A DNA stretch of 58,385 nt from Bacteroidota bacterium (GCA_963169325.1 CAUJEY010000147.1:1-58385), one strand, 5' to 3'; numbered from the stretch's first letter, positions 18,501-26,046 are shown. Numbers and translations: made by a program. The notes: a model not told the origin generated them from the letters alone.

Positions 18501-18829
18501 TCCGAAACCAGCGTTTCTGATTCCCGGAGGGTCACGTTGACTTCGTTTTCTGAACCGACATTAATTTCTTGTGTCTGATAGCCCGTGGCAGTTACGACCA
18601 GCACAAGCGTATTGCCACTGGCTAATAGGGTGAAGTTGCCATCGCCATCGGTAACGGTACCGGTTGTAGTACCTTTTACGACTACAGTTGCGCCGGGAAG
18701 CGCACCGGAGGATTCACTGACCTTTCCGGTCAGTCGGCGTTGTTGGGCCTGTAAGGAGCTGGATGTCAGCAAAAAGAATAACATCAAAGCCCCCGTGCAT
18801 TTAAGCAGCAGGTAAAACTTTTGCATCAT
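15569..18829 (-). CDS. SusC/RagA TonB-dependent outer-membrane transporter
   Basis: A 1086-residue SusC-type channel that imports oligosaccharides or other large solutes with TonB energy. I start it at the first ATG of an ATG-ATG pair at 18829/18826, where a clear signal peptide begins (MMQKFYLLLKCTGALML...SLQAQ); the frame stays open 132 nt further upstream but encodes no recognisable extension. After the signal come a carboxypeptidase-D regulatory-like domain (GKVSESSGALPGATVVVKG...), the plug (VRIRGFGSFGGNSPLYVVDG; VMKDASSASIYGARAASGVI) and a large beta-barrel that ends in VTF. It leads the operon, followed by SusD, and is the only SusC here for two SusDs. Confidence 0.95.
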   Translation of the reverse strand: MMQKFYLLLKCTGALMLFFLLTSSSLQAQQRRLTGKVSESSGALPGATVVVKGTTTGTVTDGDGNFTLLASGNTLVLVVTATGYQTQEINVGSENEVNVTLRESETLVSEVVVTGYTVETRRQTTSAVATVKTRDLRAVPSGNVEQQLQGRVSGLTVITNGQPGTDSQVRIRGFGSFGGNSPLYVVDGVPTQNINFLSPDDIENTTVMKDASSASIYGARAASGVIVVTTKKGSKKPQKLQVSYDALVGWTDPGTGQEILNPQEQADWTWTALKNAGLTPTHPQYGSGDRPTLPDFINVGGQAGLTASQVDLNAEKDKYNVNPDNGNIYQVVRANKAGTDWYDAITRTAPMTRHNLGFTGASEHARYYLGMSLQAQSGILLYNDFRRHTFRANTEFDLGKRVRIGQNMQFTYRQVLGQSGGGNGANVPQDENSILGAFRMPSIIPVYDEFGGYAGTAAQGFNNPRNPRAERDGVKDNSAFGTGGFGNVYAEVDILEGLSFKTSVGGNYGNFYGYGFTRVSYENAENNAAFGYNEFSGTDFSWVFTNTLQFKKQFGVQKLELLLGQEALKGGIFRNIAGSGLSPFSTNPDYITLSTVSNRVVNSFNATPWTYSSYFGRAHYSLHDKYYVTGVLRRDGSSRFGPDNRFGVFPGVSAAWRVSGEDFMRGVSWLDDFKVRAGWGQMGNDQVNPTNQFSLFAASLGNAAYDIAGSNGNVDEGFYQSQVGNPNAKWEVSTTSNVGFEALLFQGRLDVILDLWQKNTDELLFNPPQANVLGGFAAQPYQNVASMVNKGIDLQLINKGKIAGRVGYEVTLTGSILNNEITKVDESLDYFDVSPASNRLAGTMVRNQVGYSISSFYGYQVVGLFQNQAEVDAAPDQDGAGPGRFRYADLNGLDDNGNLTGVPDGKIDAADRTYLGSPVPKFTGGMNLKVTVGQFDVEAYLYTSIGNKIFHLAKWFTDFYPSFKGAAIGARVKDSWSTSNTGSENPIFEDVSNFSTNTQPNSWYVEDGSYLRLQNLTLGYNLSGNMLNRLKLQRARVFVGTNNLLTISGYKGLDPGVGGAADTNFGIDVGNYPVTRSIMVGVGVTF

Positions 18830-19177
18830 ACAATAATAGCGTTTAGTGTAACTAAGTGAATATTGTGAAAAAAACGGTAATGGATTAAAATTAAGTGGTA
18901 GATAAGTGGTGGGCTGATGCGCAACGGTGACACGCTGTATGACTTCCAGGGTTGGTGCCAAATTCCAGCGTCAATTTATTTTTTGCGTCAAATTTTGGTT
19001 ATCATCTCTTTTTTCAAGATAATATTTGTCAGTTAGGCGAGGTGTTTACTAAAATGTTCTGCAAAGAAAATTCAAGGGAATGAAAGGTAAGGGTGCTAAA
19101 TGTTTACAAATAGGTCTTCGTTTGTTAACTGAAAAAAAAAGTGCTATTTCCCCCTCCTTAATGATCTATCATACCAT
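18830..19177. other. regulatory gap between AraC-type gene and susC
   Basis: This 348-nt stretch separates the AraC-type regulator stop from the susC start; both genes read leftwards. I see no convincing gene in it. The minus strand has an open extension of the susC frame up to 18961 without coding character, and a run of nine T residues near 19130-19140 (minus strand). No clear TAnnTTTG element with a spaced -33 box was found. It is the likely place for the susC promoter and any AraC-site operator. Confidence 0.5.
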
Positions 19178-19834
19178 CTAATTCGGGTGTTTTAATTTTT
19201 TTTGATAGGCTTTGGGAAGCAGATCAAATTCCGCCTTAAAATAGTGGGCAAAATATTTAGGGTTGTTAAAACCGACCTTGTAGGCTACTTCGGCCACGGT
19301 CAACTGGCTGCTTTCCAAAAGCTGAGCTGCCCGTTTGAGCCTGATTACCCGAATAAACTCGATGGGGGTTTTGCCGGTAAGGGCTAAAATCTTTTTGTAC
19401 AGGTACACCCGGCTCATCGCCAGGGAATGGCTCAAGTCCTGTACGGAAAATTCTGCATTTGACATGTTTTGCTCTACCACCCCGACGGCTTTTTTGATCA
19501 GCTGTTCGTCGATGGATGTAATTTCAATATCGTTGGGTTTGATGTCAATGTACCGTGTGGGATTCGGCAAAAGAGATTTTTGCGGGGACTCCGATGAATC
19601 AGCATTTTTTTCCGCTTTGGGAGCGGGCAATTGTTCCGGCTGCGGAAGAGGTTCTGCATGCGCAGGCAATTGATCGAGCAGGCGCTGCAATTGTTGTGAT
19701 TTGTTTTGTTCCTGTTCTAAGCGGATCCTTATTCGTTTACGATCAAGATAAAGGCGCCAAGCCAGGGCTAATGCCAGGGCGAGCAACAACAAGAGCAAAT
19801 ACGGAATAAAATGTGGCAAAACCGGGAAATGCAT
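19178..19834 (-). CDS. membrane-anchored AraC-family transcription regulator
   Basis: A 218-residue protein with one N-terminal membrane helix (about 9-27), a charged, coiled-coil-like stretch with a proline/glutamate-rich linker (30-90), and a C-terminal AraC double helix-turn-helix (about 112-215; DLSHSLAMSRVYLYKKILAL and VAYKVGFNNPKYFAHYFKAE). This is the output layout of hybrid two-component regulators of Sus loci, but the periplasmic beta-propeller, histidine kinase and receiver domains are absent. It could be a degenerate remnant or a working one-component regulator held at the membrane. It lies directly upstream of and co-directional with the SusC operon, so control of that operon is the likely role. 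Confidence 0.82.
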   Translation of the reverse strand: MHFPVLPHFIPYLLLLLLALALALAWRLYLDRKRIRIRLEQEQNKSQQLQRLLDQLPAHAEPLPQPEQLPAPKAEKNADSSESPQKSLLPNPTRYIDIKPNDIEITSIDEQLIKKAVGVVEQNMSNAEFSVQDLSHSLAMSRVYLYKKILALTGKTPIEFIRVIRLKRAAQLLESSQLTVAEVAYKVGFNNPKYFAHYFKAEFDLLPKAYQKKLKHPN

Positions 19835-19892
19835 TCCTACTTATGTTTCCTAAATGGAAGACACAAACATAGATTAAAGCCTGAACAATCGG

Positions 19893-19939
19893 CACAAAAA
19901 AAACAGGAGCCATCACCGGGAAACCCGGGATGACTCCTG
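19893..19939 (-). terminator. rho-independent terminator of the coiled-coil gene
   Basis: On the minus strand an imperfect stem (AGGAGTCATCCCGGG paired with CCCGGTGATGGCTCCT, loop TTT, one bulge) is followed by GTTTTTTTT. It lies about 50 nt after the stop of the gene at 19988-21001 and upstream of the AraC-type gene, so it separates the two transcription units. Confidence 0.8.
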
Positions 19940-19987
19940 CTACCTGTTGCCTATGCAAGGTGAATTCTTGATTCGTGAGCCGGATTA

Positions 19988-21001
19988 CTATTTCAGATTA
20001 AAAGAGCCCGAGCCGACGAGGTAACCTTTGTTGAAAATTTTAACTTCGTATTTTCCTTTTACGAAGTTTTGGCCTGGCTGCCATGCACCGCAAACATTGG
20101 ATTCACCGTTTTGATAGTTGGTGGTAGCGGTTGTGGTGTAGCGGAATTCCTGCTCGTTGCGCTTATCCTGCGCAATACCGGAACCCAGACTTTCGACAGC
20201 AAGGGTAGCGCCCGTGGGATCAATTACCGTGAGATAAAATGTCTCTTCGCCGGAAGGAACCACTTCGTTGGGCTCAGTAACGAAGCAGATATTCAGTTTG
20301 TCAACTTTGCTGGCACGCGATTTGGATTTCTCTTTGCCGCTGCTGCGCACATCTACGGCTTTCACCGTGATATTTTTAACCCGGATAGCCGAAGCAATAT
20401 CTACTTTTTTGCTCAGTACCTGGCGCTCTGTTTCCAGTTGTGTTTTTTCCGAGATCAAGGAAGCTTTGGCCGTGGATTCTTCCGACAGACGCGTTTGCGT
20501 TTCCGTGAGGGAGGTATTCAAGGTTTGATTTTCCGTGGAGAGCTGCGTGTTCTTCTCGGTCAGGATACCGACATCGGCTTTCAACTTGTCAATTTCAGCC
20601 AGATACTGCTGCTTTTGATTTTCCAGACGAGCCATGGCCGATTTGATGTCGCGTTTTTCGCGAATCATTTGTTCGATCTGCGATTTGTTCTGCTCTAACT
20701 GCTGCAGTTGTTGATTGATTTTTTCGTCCAACTGAGCATTCAGGCCTTTCTGTTGCTCCAGTTGAGCAACGGCATCGTTGTACTTGGTGTCGAGTTCGGC
20801 GAACGCTTGTTTTTGTTCATTCATCTCGATCTTGGCGGTATCGAGTTCCTGGCCGGTTTTGTATTTGCTTACCATGAGGAAAATGCTCAGGCCGAGCAGA
20901 ACGGCGATGGCGATACCCGCCATGGTCAGCAAACGTTTGGAGTTATCCGGGTTGTTGCCGAAATCAGGAGTGGGCTGATTGAAATTGCTGGGAGTGTTCA
21001 T
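19988..21001 (-). CDS. membrane-anchored coiled-coil protein, function unknown
   Basis: A 337-residue protein that I do not recognise by name. A short polar N-terminus is followed by one membrane helix (about residues 24-44), a long heptad-rich coiled coil (about 52-205, many Q, E, K and L; QLEQQKGLNAQLDEKINQQL), and a C-terminal beta-rich domain (about 208-337) with ICFVTEPNEVVPSGEETFYL and ending YEVKIFNKGYLVGSGSFNLK. By charge distribution the C-terminal part is probably periplasmic. The gene stands alone with its own terminator and is divergent from the exonuclease operon. The layout suggests a structural or tethering role in the envelope, which is inference only. Confidence 0.75.
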   Translation of the reverse strand: MNTPSNFNQPTPDFGNNPDNSKRLLTMAGIAIAVLLGLSIFLMVSKYKTGQELDTAKIEMNEQKQAFAELDTKYNDAVAQLEQQKGLNAQLDEKINQQLQQLEQNKSQIEQMIREKRDIKSAMARLENQKQQYLAEIDKLKADVGILTEKNTQLSTENQTLNTSLTETQTRLSEESTAKASLISEKTQLETERQVLSKKVDIASAIRVKNITVKAVDVRSSGKEKSKSRASKVDKLNICFVTEPNEVVPSGEETFYLTVIDPTGATLAVESLGSGIAQDKRNEQEFRYTTTATTNYQNGESNVCGAWQPGQNFVKGKYEVKIFNKGYLVGSGSFNLK

Positions 21002-21348
21002 ACTTAAAAAGATATGTTAGGTTCAACGTTAAAAAATGATGTCGAAAGTTAAGATCATAGGCGAACTTTTTCGTTTTAATTCCGGATTTTTTGTCGCCGC
21101 TATTGAATGGCACCCGCTGAAAAAGTTATGCAATAAACCACCACCTGTATTGCTTTATTGCCGCGAATATTATAATTTAAACCATATAAAGCGAAATTAG
21201 TTGGAAAGCCTATGGGTTAATTCAGGGTAAACCCCGAAGGATGCCACTCCCTGCAGGCCATTCCTTAGCAGTCGGCTATGATCGAAATACAGCAGAGAAA
21301 TGCTACTTTTGCAGCGCCATTTGTTATTATGAACCTTATTTATCACAC
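21002..21348. other. divergent promoter region without genes
   Basis: The 347-nt gap separates the divergent coiled-coil gene and exonuclease gene. The plus strand carries TACTTTTG at 21304-21311, an exact TAnnTTTG match 38 nt before the exonuclease ATG. The minus strand carries TAACTTTC at 21051-21044, one mismatch from the same consensus, about 45 nt before the other start. No hairpin or small gene was recognised. Confidence 0.45.
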
Positions 21349-22107
21349 ATGTCCCTTTTAGAAACATTCGATTTATACAATATTTTGTTCCTCGACATTG
21401 AAACAGTGCCCATTGTTTCGGATTTTGAGGAATTGAGCGAAGAAATGCAGGAACTCTGGGCCATAAAAGCCCGCGGGATACTGCGCAAAACGGAAGAGGA
21501 ACTCCAGTTCGATGAAATTGCCGAAACTTTCCGGTTGCGCGCCGGCATTTATGCGGAGTTCGGTAAGATTATCTGCATCTCCGCCGGTTTTCTGACCCGG
21601 CAGCCGGGCAGCACCGAACCTTTGCTGCGCCTGAAATCTTACGCCAACCATATCGAAGCCAATTTGCTGGAAGATTTCAGCGAGTTGCTGAACAAACATT
21701 TCAGCAATCCGGACAAGTTCGCCATCTGCGGCCATAATATAAAGGAGTTCGATATTCCTTACATCTGTCGCCGGATACTGGTGAATCAGCTGCCGTTTCC
21801 GCGGATGCTCGATATCGCCGGCCGCAAGCCCTGGGAAACCAAACACCTGCTGGATACCATGGACATGTGGAAATTCGGCGATAACAAAAATTATACCTCC
21901 CTTCGGCTGCTGGCAGCACTTTTCGGCTTCCCGTCGCCGAAAGACGATATGGACGGGAGTGAAGTCGCCGGCGTATATTGGGAAGAACGCGACCTCGACC
22001 GGATTGCGGCTTATTGCGAAAAGGATGTATTGGCTACCGCGCAATTATTTCTGAAAATGAAACGGCATCCCGTTTTGCGTCAGGATCAGGTAGTAATCGT
22101 CCGGTAA
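21349..22107 (+). CDS. 3'-5' exonuclease of the PolB-exonuclease-like DEDDy type
   Basis: A 252-residue cytoplasmic nuclease. I start it at ATG 21349 (MSLLETFDLYN), not at an in-frame ATG 108 nt upstream, because the upstream part is not protein-like and a TACTTTTG promoter element lies between the two. The three exonuclease motifs are present: FLDIETVPIV (DxE), GHNIKEFDIPYI (second acidic motif), and YCEKDVLAT (YxxxD of the DEDDy subgroup). Members of this family resemble the proofreading domain of family B DNA polymerases but have no polymerase part; their exact role is not settled. It begins an operon with rpe, an LptF/G-like gene and PAP2. Confidence 0.86.
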   Translation: MSLLETFDLYNILFLDIETVPIVSDFEELSEEMQELWAIKARGILRKTEEELQFDEIAETFRLRAGIYAEFGKIICISAGFLTRQPGSTEPLLRLKSYANHIEANLLEDFSELLNKHFSNPDKFAICGHNIKEFDIPYICRRILVNQLPFPRMLDIAGRKPWETKHLLDTMDMWKFGDNKNYTSLRLLAALFGFPSPKDDMDGSEVAGVYWEERDLDRIAAYCEKDVLATAQLFLKMKRHPVLRQDQVVIVR

Positions 22108-22121
22108 AATAAATATATACT

Positions 22122-22790
22122 GTGAAAAAACATCTCGTAGCACCCTCTGTGCTTGCCGCCGATTTCACCCGGCTCGCGGCGGAAATTGACATGGTCAATC
22201 AAAGCGAAGCCGACTGGTTTCACCTCGATGTCATGGATGGCCGCTTTGTACCGAATATCACCTTTGGTATGTTCATTATCGAAGCGATTGCCAAAATGGC
22301 GCAAAAACCGCTCGATGTCCATTTGATGATCGTAGAACCGGAAAAGTATATCGAACCCATCAGAAATGCCGGCGCTCATGTCATCACGGTGCATTTAGAA
22401 GCCTGCCCGCACCTGCACCGCACGATTCAACAAATTAAGGAAACAGGGGCGCTGGCCGGTGTTGCGCTCAACCCGCATACGCCCGTGCAACTACTCGAAG
22501 ATGTGATCGAGGATATCGACCTGGTGTGCCTGATGTCGGTGAATCCCGGTTTTGGCGGTCAAAAATTTATATATCAAACCCTGCCTAAAATCAGGAAGTT
22601 ACATCAAATGATTGCTGCTGCCAACGCGAAAACGCTCATCGAGATTGACGGAGGAGTCGGTTTACAGAATGCGGAAACGCTCTTGCAAGCCGGCGCCGAT
22701 GTGCTGGTAGCCGGCAGCAGCGTCTTCGGGGCAAAGGAACCCCTCACAACGATTTCGGCTTTGAAAGCGTTTAACGCGGTGTTCGTGTAG
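22122..22790 (+). CDS. rpe: ribulose-phosphate 3-epimerase
   Basis: A 222-residue TIM-barrel enzyme that interconverts ribulose-5-phosphate and xylulose-5-phosphate in the pentose phosphate pathway. Signature stretches are PSVLAADF, HLDVMDGRFVPNITFG, PLDVHLMI, MSVNPGFGGQKFI and IDGGVGLQNAETLLQAGADV. Length is normal. The start is GTG, 14 nt after the exonuclease stop, and the stop lies 13 nt before the LptF/G-like gene, so the four genes are probably cotranscribed. Product assignment is secure. Confidence 0.97.
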   Translation: MKKHLVAPSVLAADFTRLAAEIDMVNQSEADWFHLDVMDGRFVPNITFGMFIIEAIAKMAQKPLDVHLMIVEPEKYIEPIRNAGAHVITVHLEACPHLHRTIQQIKETGALAGVALNPHTPVQLLEDVIEDIDLVCLMSVNPGFGGQKFIYQTLPKIRKLHQMIAAANAKTLIEIDGGVGLQNAETLLQAGADVLVAGSSVFGAKEPLTTISALKAFNAVFV

Positions 22791-22803
22791 ATGTCGCCTT
22801 TTC

Positions 22804-24411
22804 ATGAAAAAAATTGATAAACTACTGCTTTCCAGTTTTGTAGGGCCTTTCGTCGTGTCGTTCGGTATCGCCCTGTTTGTATTGGTCATGCAGTTTTTGT
22901 GGCTGTATATTGATGAAATTGCCGGAAAGGGCGTCAGCATATTTATCATGCTGGAGCTCATCGGCTATTTATCGATCTCCACCTTCCCGATGGCCCTGCC
23001 GATCGCCGTACTCATCGCATCGGTGATGCTTATGGGTAATCTGGCCGAACGGTACGAACTGTCGAGCATGAAATCGGCCGGTATTTCGCTGATGCGCGTT
23101 ATGCGTTCCACGATTATCGTTGCCGCAGGCATTGCCATGTTCTCTTATATCTGTTCCGACTTCCTGATCCCGATCGCCAACCTCAAATTCAAATCCCGCC
23201 TGTATGATATTCGGAAACAAAAGCCGGCGCTGACGCTCGAAAAAGGCGTATTTAATGAAGATTTCCGGCAATTTGTCATCCGGATCGGTGATAAAGCCAG
23301 CGATGGCGAGACAATTAAGGATGTGATGATTGAGGACCAAACCAACGCCGGCCGGCTGAAATTCAACCAGATTCTGGCCGATAGCGGCCAAATGTTTACG
23401 ACCGAAGACAAACGGTTCTTTGTCATGAACCTCTACAACGGCGCGCAATACCAGGAGCCGACTCCACAGGGAAAAACCTCCGGCCAACGTTACCCGTTTG
23501 TGCGCACCAAGTTTAAATCCTGGGCCAAAGTATGGGACCTGGGCGAGTTTGAAATGAACCGGACCGACGAAGACCGTTTCAAAACGCAGCGCTCCATGCT
23601 CAGTATGAGTCAATTGAGGAAAAACATGGACTCTTTGCAACTTGAAATGTACAACGGCAAACAGTCCATCGCCGATGATTTGGTGGCCAACCTCAAACGT
23701 CCGCCAGTCAATTCAAAATTGCCGAACCCTTTGGTGCAATCCAAAGAGATGTTCGAAAAGGATTCGCTGGACCGGCTGAAAGCCGCGGAACAGATCAAAA
23801 AAGTGCCAAAAAGTAAAAGGCCCAAGGTCATACCTCCGCCACCGCCGGCGCCTGTTAAGGTCGAGGGCCCCGTTTTGCCCAAACAACGGTTAGATAAAAA
23901 ATTGACCGAATACGCCTCCCTGATGGAAACGTTTGAGCCGGCAAGTCGCGAAAAGTTGTTGAAAGACGCTGTAACCCAGGCGAAATCCGGCAGAACGGCC
24001 CTGGACCGCCGCAAAGACCAAATTGAAAATCGTAGAAAAGAAGAGGTTAAAACGGGCTATGAGCTGTTCACCAAATACAGTTTCGCCTTTGTGTGTTTTG
24101 TTTTTCTTTTTATCGGAGCCCCAATGGGCGCTATTATTCGAAAAGGGGGCTTTGGTTATCCGATCCTGGTCTCGATTATTTTTTTCGTGACCTTTATTAT
24201 GCTGACCATCATGTGTCGGAAACTCGCCGAAGCCTATATATTATCGTCGTTCTGGGCTGCTATGGCGCCCTGTGTGGCGCTGATGCCCATCGGCGCTTAT
24301 CTCACCCGGAAGGCCATGAACGACTCTCAAATGATCAACACGGATCGCCTGGAGCGGGTGTTGTTCTGGTTGCGCCGCTATTTTCAGAAAAAAAAGCCGG
24401 CAACAGCATGA
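22804..24411 (+). CDS. LptF/LptG-family permease (first paralogue)
   Basis: A 535-residue inner-membrane protein of the YjgP/YjgQ family, which supplies the membrane half of the LptB2FG transporter that moves lipopolysaccharide to the outer membrane. Three N-terminal helices (about 14-35, 48-80, 98-120) and three C-terminal helices (about 425-520) flank a large periplasmic part. The conserved GNLAERYELSSMKSAGIS coupling region and GAIIRKGGFGYP before the last helices are clear. The periplasmic part is enlarged and holds a proline run (PPPPPPAP) near residue 345. A similar gene lies at 26171-27610. LptF and LptG cannot be told apart from sequence here. Confidence 0.92.
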   Translation: MKKIDKLLLSSFVGPFVVSFGIALFVLVMQFLWLYIDEIAGKGVSIFIMLELIGYLSISTFPMALPIAVLIASVMLMGNLAERYELSSMKSAGISLMRVMRSTIIVAAGIAMFSYICSDFLIPIANLKFKSRLYDIRKQKPALTLEKGVFNEDFRQFVIRIGDKASDGETIKDVMIEDQTNAGRLKFNQILADSGQMFTTEDKRFFVMNLYNGAQYQEPTPQGKTSGQRYPFVRTKFKSWAKVWDLGEFEMNRTDEDRFKTQRSMLSMSQLRKNMDSLQLEMYNGKQSIADDLVANLKRPPVNSKLPNPLVQSKEMFEKDSLDRLKAAEQIKKVPKSKRPKVIPPPPPAPVKVEGPVLPKQRLDKKLTEYASLMETFEPASREKLLKDAVTQAKSGRTALDRRKDQIENRRKEEVKTGYELFTKYSFAFVCFVFLFIGAPMGAIIRKGGFGYPILVSIIFFVTFIMLTIMCRKLAEAYILSSFWAAMAPCVALMPIGAYLTRKAMNDSQMINTDRLERVLFWLRRYFQKKKPATA

Positions 24412-25064
24412 AATGGTTGAATCCCTGGTTTGCGATCCCGGCGCTGTTATTTATAAACACGGGGCTGGTACTGCTGCTTTTTGTGCCGTTCGGCGAAGAA
24501 GTGTTGTATTTTAATGCCTGGCGAGCCGAACCGCTAAACACTTTTTTTCGCTTTTGTACCCGGCTGGGCGAAGCGCCTGTTTTTGTGGTGATCGGACTTA
24601 TTGCCCTGGGGTTTCGTTACCGGTATGCGCTGCTGATTGCGCTCGCCGGTTTGGTGCTTGTGCCGCTATCCTACGTTTTAAAAGATAATATTGGCGCCGA
24701 CCGCCCGGTGACCTATTTCGAGAAGAAAGGTATCCGGGACGAGGTTGCGCTCGTACCTCATGTGGAGATAAACGGCGGACAAACCAGTTTTCCTTCGGGC
24801 CACACAATGACCGCCTTCGGGATGTTCGGTCTTATCGCGCAGATGGTTCGTCGCCGGGCGCCCTGGTTGGGGCTTGCCTGTGCCTGGACGGCGCTTTTAG
24901 TGGGATTGTCCCGAATTTTTCTGGCGCAACATTTTTTGATCGACGTGTTAGGCGGGGCCGTTACAGGTTGCCTGATCGCCTGGTTTGTGTGGAGCCTTAA
25001 TGACCGTTTTTTTCAAAAATGGTCATTTTTAGATCGTGGCATCCTGCGCCGGATTCCGGGATAA
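24408..25064 (+). CDS. PAP2-family membrane phosphatase
   Basis: A 218-residue membrane protein with about six helices and the complete acid-phosphatase signature: K92DNIGADRP (KxxxxxxRP), FPSGH at 128-132, and SR..HFLID with Ser168, Arg169, His175 and Asp179. Such enzymes remove phosphate from lipid phosphates (undecaprenyl diphosphate, phosphatidic acid or lipid A). The ATG at 24408 overlaps the LptF/G stop (ATGA), showing translational coupling; longer in-frame extensions upstream would run through the LptF/G gene and are rejected. Coupling to an LPS-export gene hints at a lipid A or lipid carrier substrate. The 3' end overlaps the convergent miaA by 36 nt. Confidence 0.9.
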   Translation: MKWLNPWFAIPALLFINTGLVLLLFVPFGEEVLYFNAWRAEPLNTFFRFCTRLGEAPVFVVIGLIALGFRYRYALLIALAGLVLVPLSYVLKDNIGADRPVTYFEKKGIRDEVALVPHVEINGGQTSFPSGHTMTAFGMFGLIAQMVRRRAPWLGLACAWTALLVGLSRIFLAQHFLIDVLGGAVTGCLIAWFVWSLNDRFFQKWSFLDRGILRRIPG

Positions 25065-25964
25065 TTGCGCTGTACAGAATGCCATTATCCCCTCCCGGTC
25101 GTCGGGGTGAAAAACCGTCCAATCCCCGTGTTTCCGAAACCAGGTAGCCTGCCGTTTGGCGTAATTCCGGCTGTGTTGTTTGATCTTTTCAATGGCTTCT
25201 GCCCGACTGATTTTTCCATCAAAAAAATCGAACCATTCTTCATATCCGACAGTTCGCAAGGCCGGTCGGTGGCGCCAGGGAATCAGCGTCCGGGCTTCTG
25301 CTTCCAGGCCCGCTTCCATCATCGCGTCTACGCGGGCTTCGATTCGCGCGTACAATTCCGCCCGTGGCAATTCCAGTAAAAGATAAACCGGGTGAAAAGG
25401 GCGAGTCGGCTTATGCTGTACCAGAAACGACGAATAAGGCCGGCCGCTTTCCAGGCAAACCTCCACCGCGCGGCGCAACCGGGCGGGGTTCTGACGGTCG
25501 ATTTTGGAAAAATAAACGGGATCCAGTTCGGCCAACTGTGCTTGCAACCACTCCAAGCCCTTAGTTTGTTCGCCCGCGGCAACCCGGTTTTTGGTTTCCA
25601 CAGAAATGGCGGGAAAAACATCCAGGCCGGCGCAAACGGCGTTCAGGTACAACCCCGATCCGCCGGTCAGAATAGCCGTTTTTCGGGTCTGGAAAATTTG
25701 TTCCAATACCTTTAGTGCATCCTGCTCAAAATTGCCGACACTGTAATCGTCGGCCACACCGAGCGAATCGATAAAATGATGGGGCGCCTGTTGCCGTTCA
25801 GCCAACGTCGGCTTGGCTGTTCCAATGCTCATTTCCCGGTAAAATTGCCGGCTGTCTGCCGACAATATTTCCGTTCCAAATGCCTGGGCCAGCCAAATCG
25901 AGGTGGCCGTTTTTCCGGTGGCCGTGGCGCCGCCTACGACGAAAAGGGTGTTGGTGGTTGTCAT
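25029..25964 (-). CDS. miaA: tRNA dimethylallyltransferase
   Basis: A 311-residue enzyme that adds a dimethylallyl group to A37 of tRNAs reading codons that begin with U. The P-loop GGATATGKT is at residues 11-19, followed by the DSRQFYREMSIGTAKP loop that contacts A37 and substrate, HHFIDSL, and GGSGLYLNAVCAGLD. The C-terminal ARTLIPWRHRPALRTVGYEEW and NYAKRQATWFR complete the family pattern. Length is normal. It reads against its neighbours and its 3' end overlaps the PAP2 coding sequence, so the two convergent transcripts are complementary at their ends. Confidence 0.97.
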   Translation of the reverse strand: MTTTNTLFVVGGATATGKTATSIWLAQAFGTEILSADSRQFYREMSIGTAKPTLAERQQAPHHFIDSLGVADDYSVGNFEQDALKVLEQIFQTRKTAILTGGSGLYLNAVCAGLDVFPAISVETKNRVAAGEQTKGLEWLQAQLAELDPVYFSKIDRQNPARLRRAVEVCLESGRPYSSFLVQHKPTRPFHPVYLLLELPRAELYARIEARVDAMMEAGLEAEARTLIPWRHRPALRTVGYEEWFDFFDGKISRAEAIEKIKQHSRNYAKRQATWFRKHGDWTVFHPDDREGIMAFCTAQLSRNPAQDATI

Positions 25965-26046
25965 TGAACGTCATTATCGTCATTCGTCATTACCGTCATT
26001 TTGCGTCATTTGTCATTGAACGTCATTATCGTCATTCAACTGGACC
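25961..26046. repeat. GTCATT word repeat region
   Basis: The short gap upstream of miaA is made mostly of GTCATT words. A 24-nt unit (25961-25984) recurs exactly at 26023-26046, with further GTCATT copies between. It overlaps the first codons of miaA (minus strand). A related stretch with the same words is at 52198-52232. No terminal inverted repeats or spacer pattern of a CRISPR are present. Confidence 0.7.

Noticed and set aside
18830-18961. 44-residue N-terminal extension of SusC
   Set aside because: It would precede a perfect signal peptide that begins at the ATG pair 18829/18826, and it has no family similarity.
24093-24407. Longer PAP2 frame starting inside the LptF/G gene
   Set aside because: The extension is the out-of-frame reading of conserved LptF/G helices. 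The ATGA overlap start gives a protein of normal PAP2 length.
25961-26046. GTCATT repeats as a CRISPR or attachment site
   Set aside because: The interval between the two 24-nt copies is filled with the same words, and there is no integrase or tRNA nearby.
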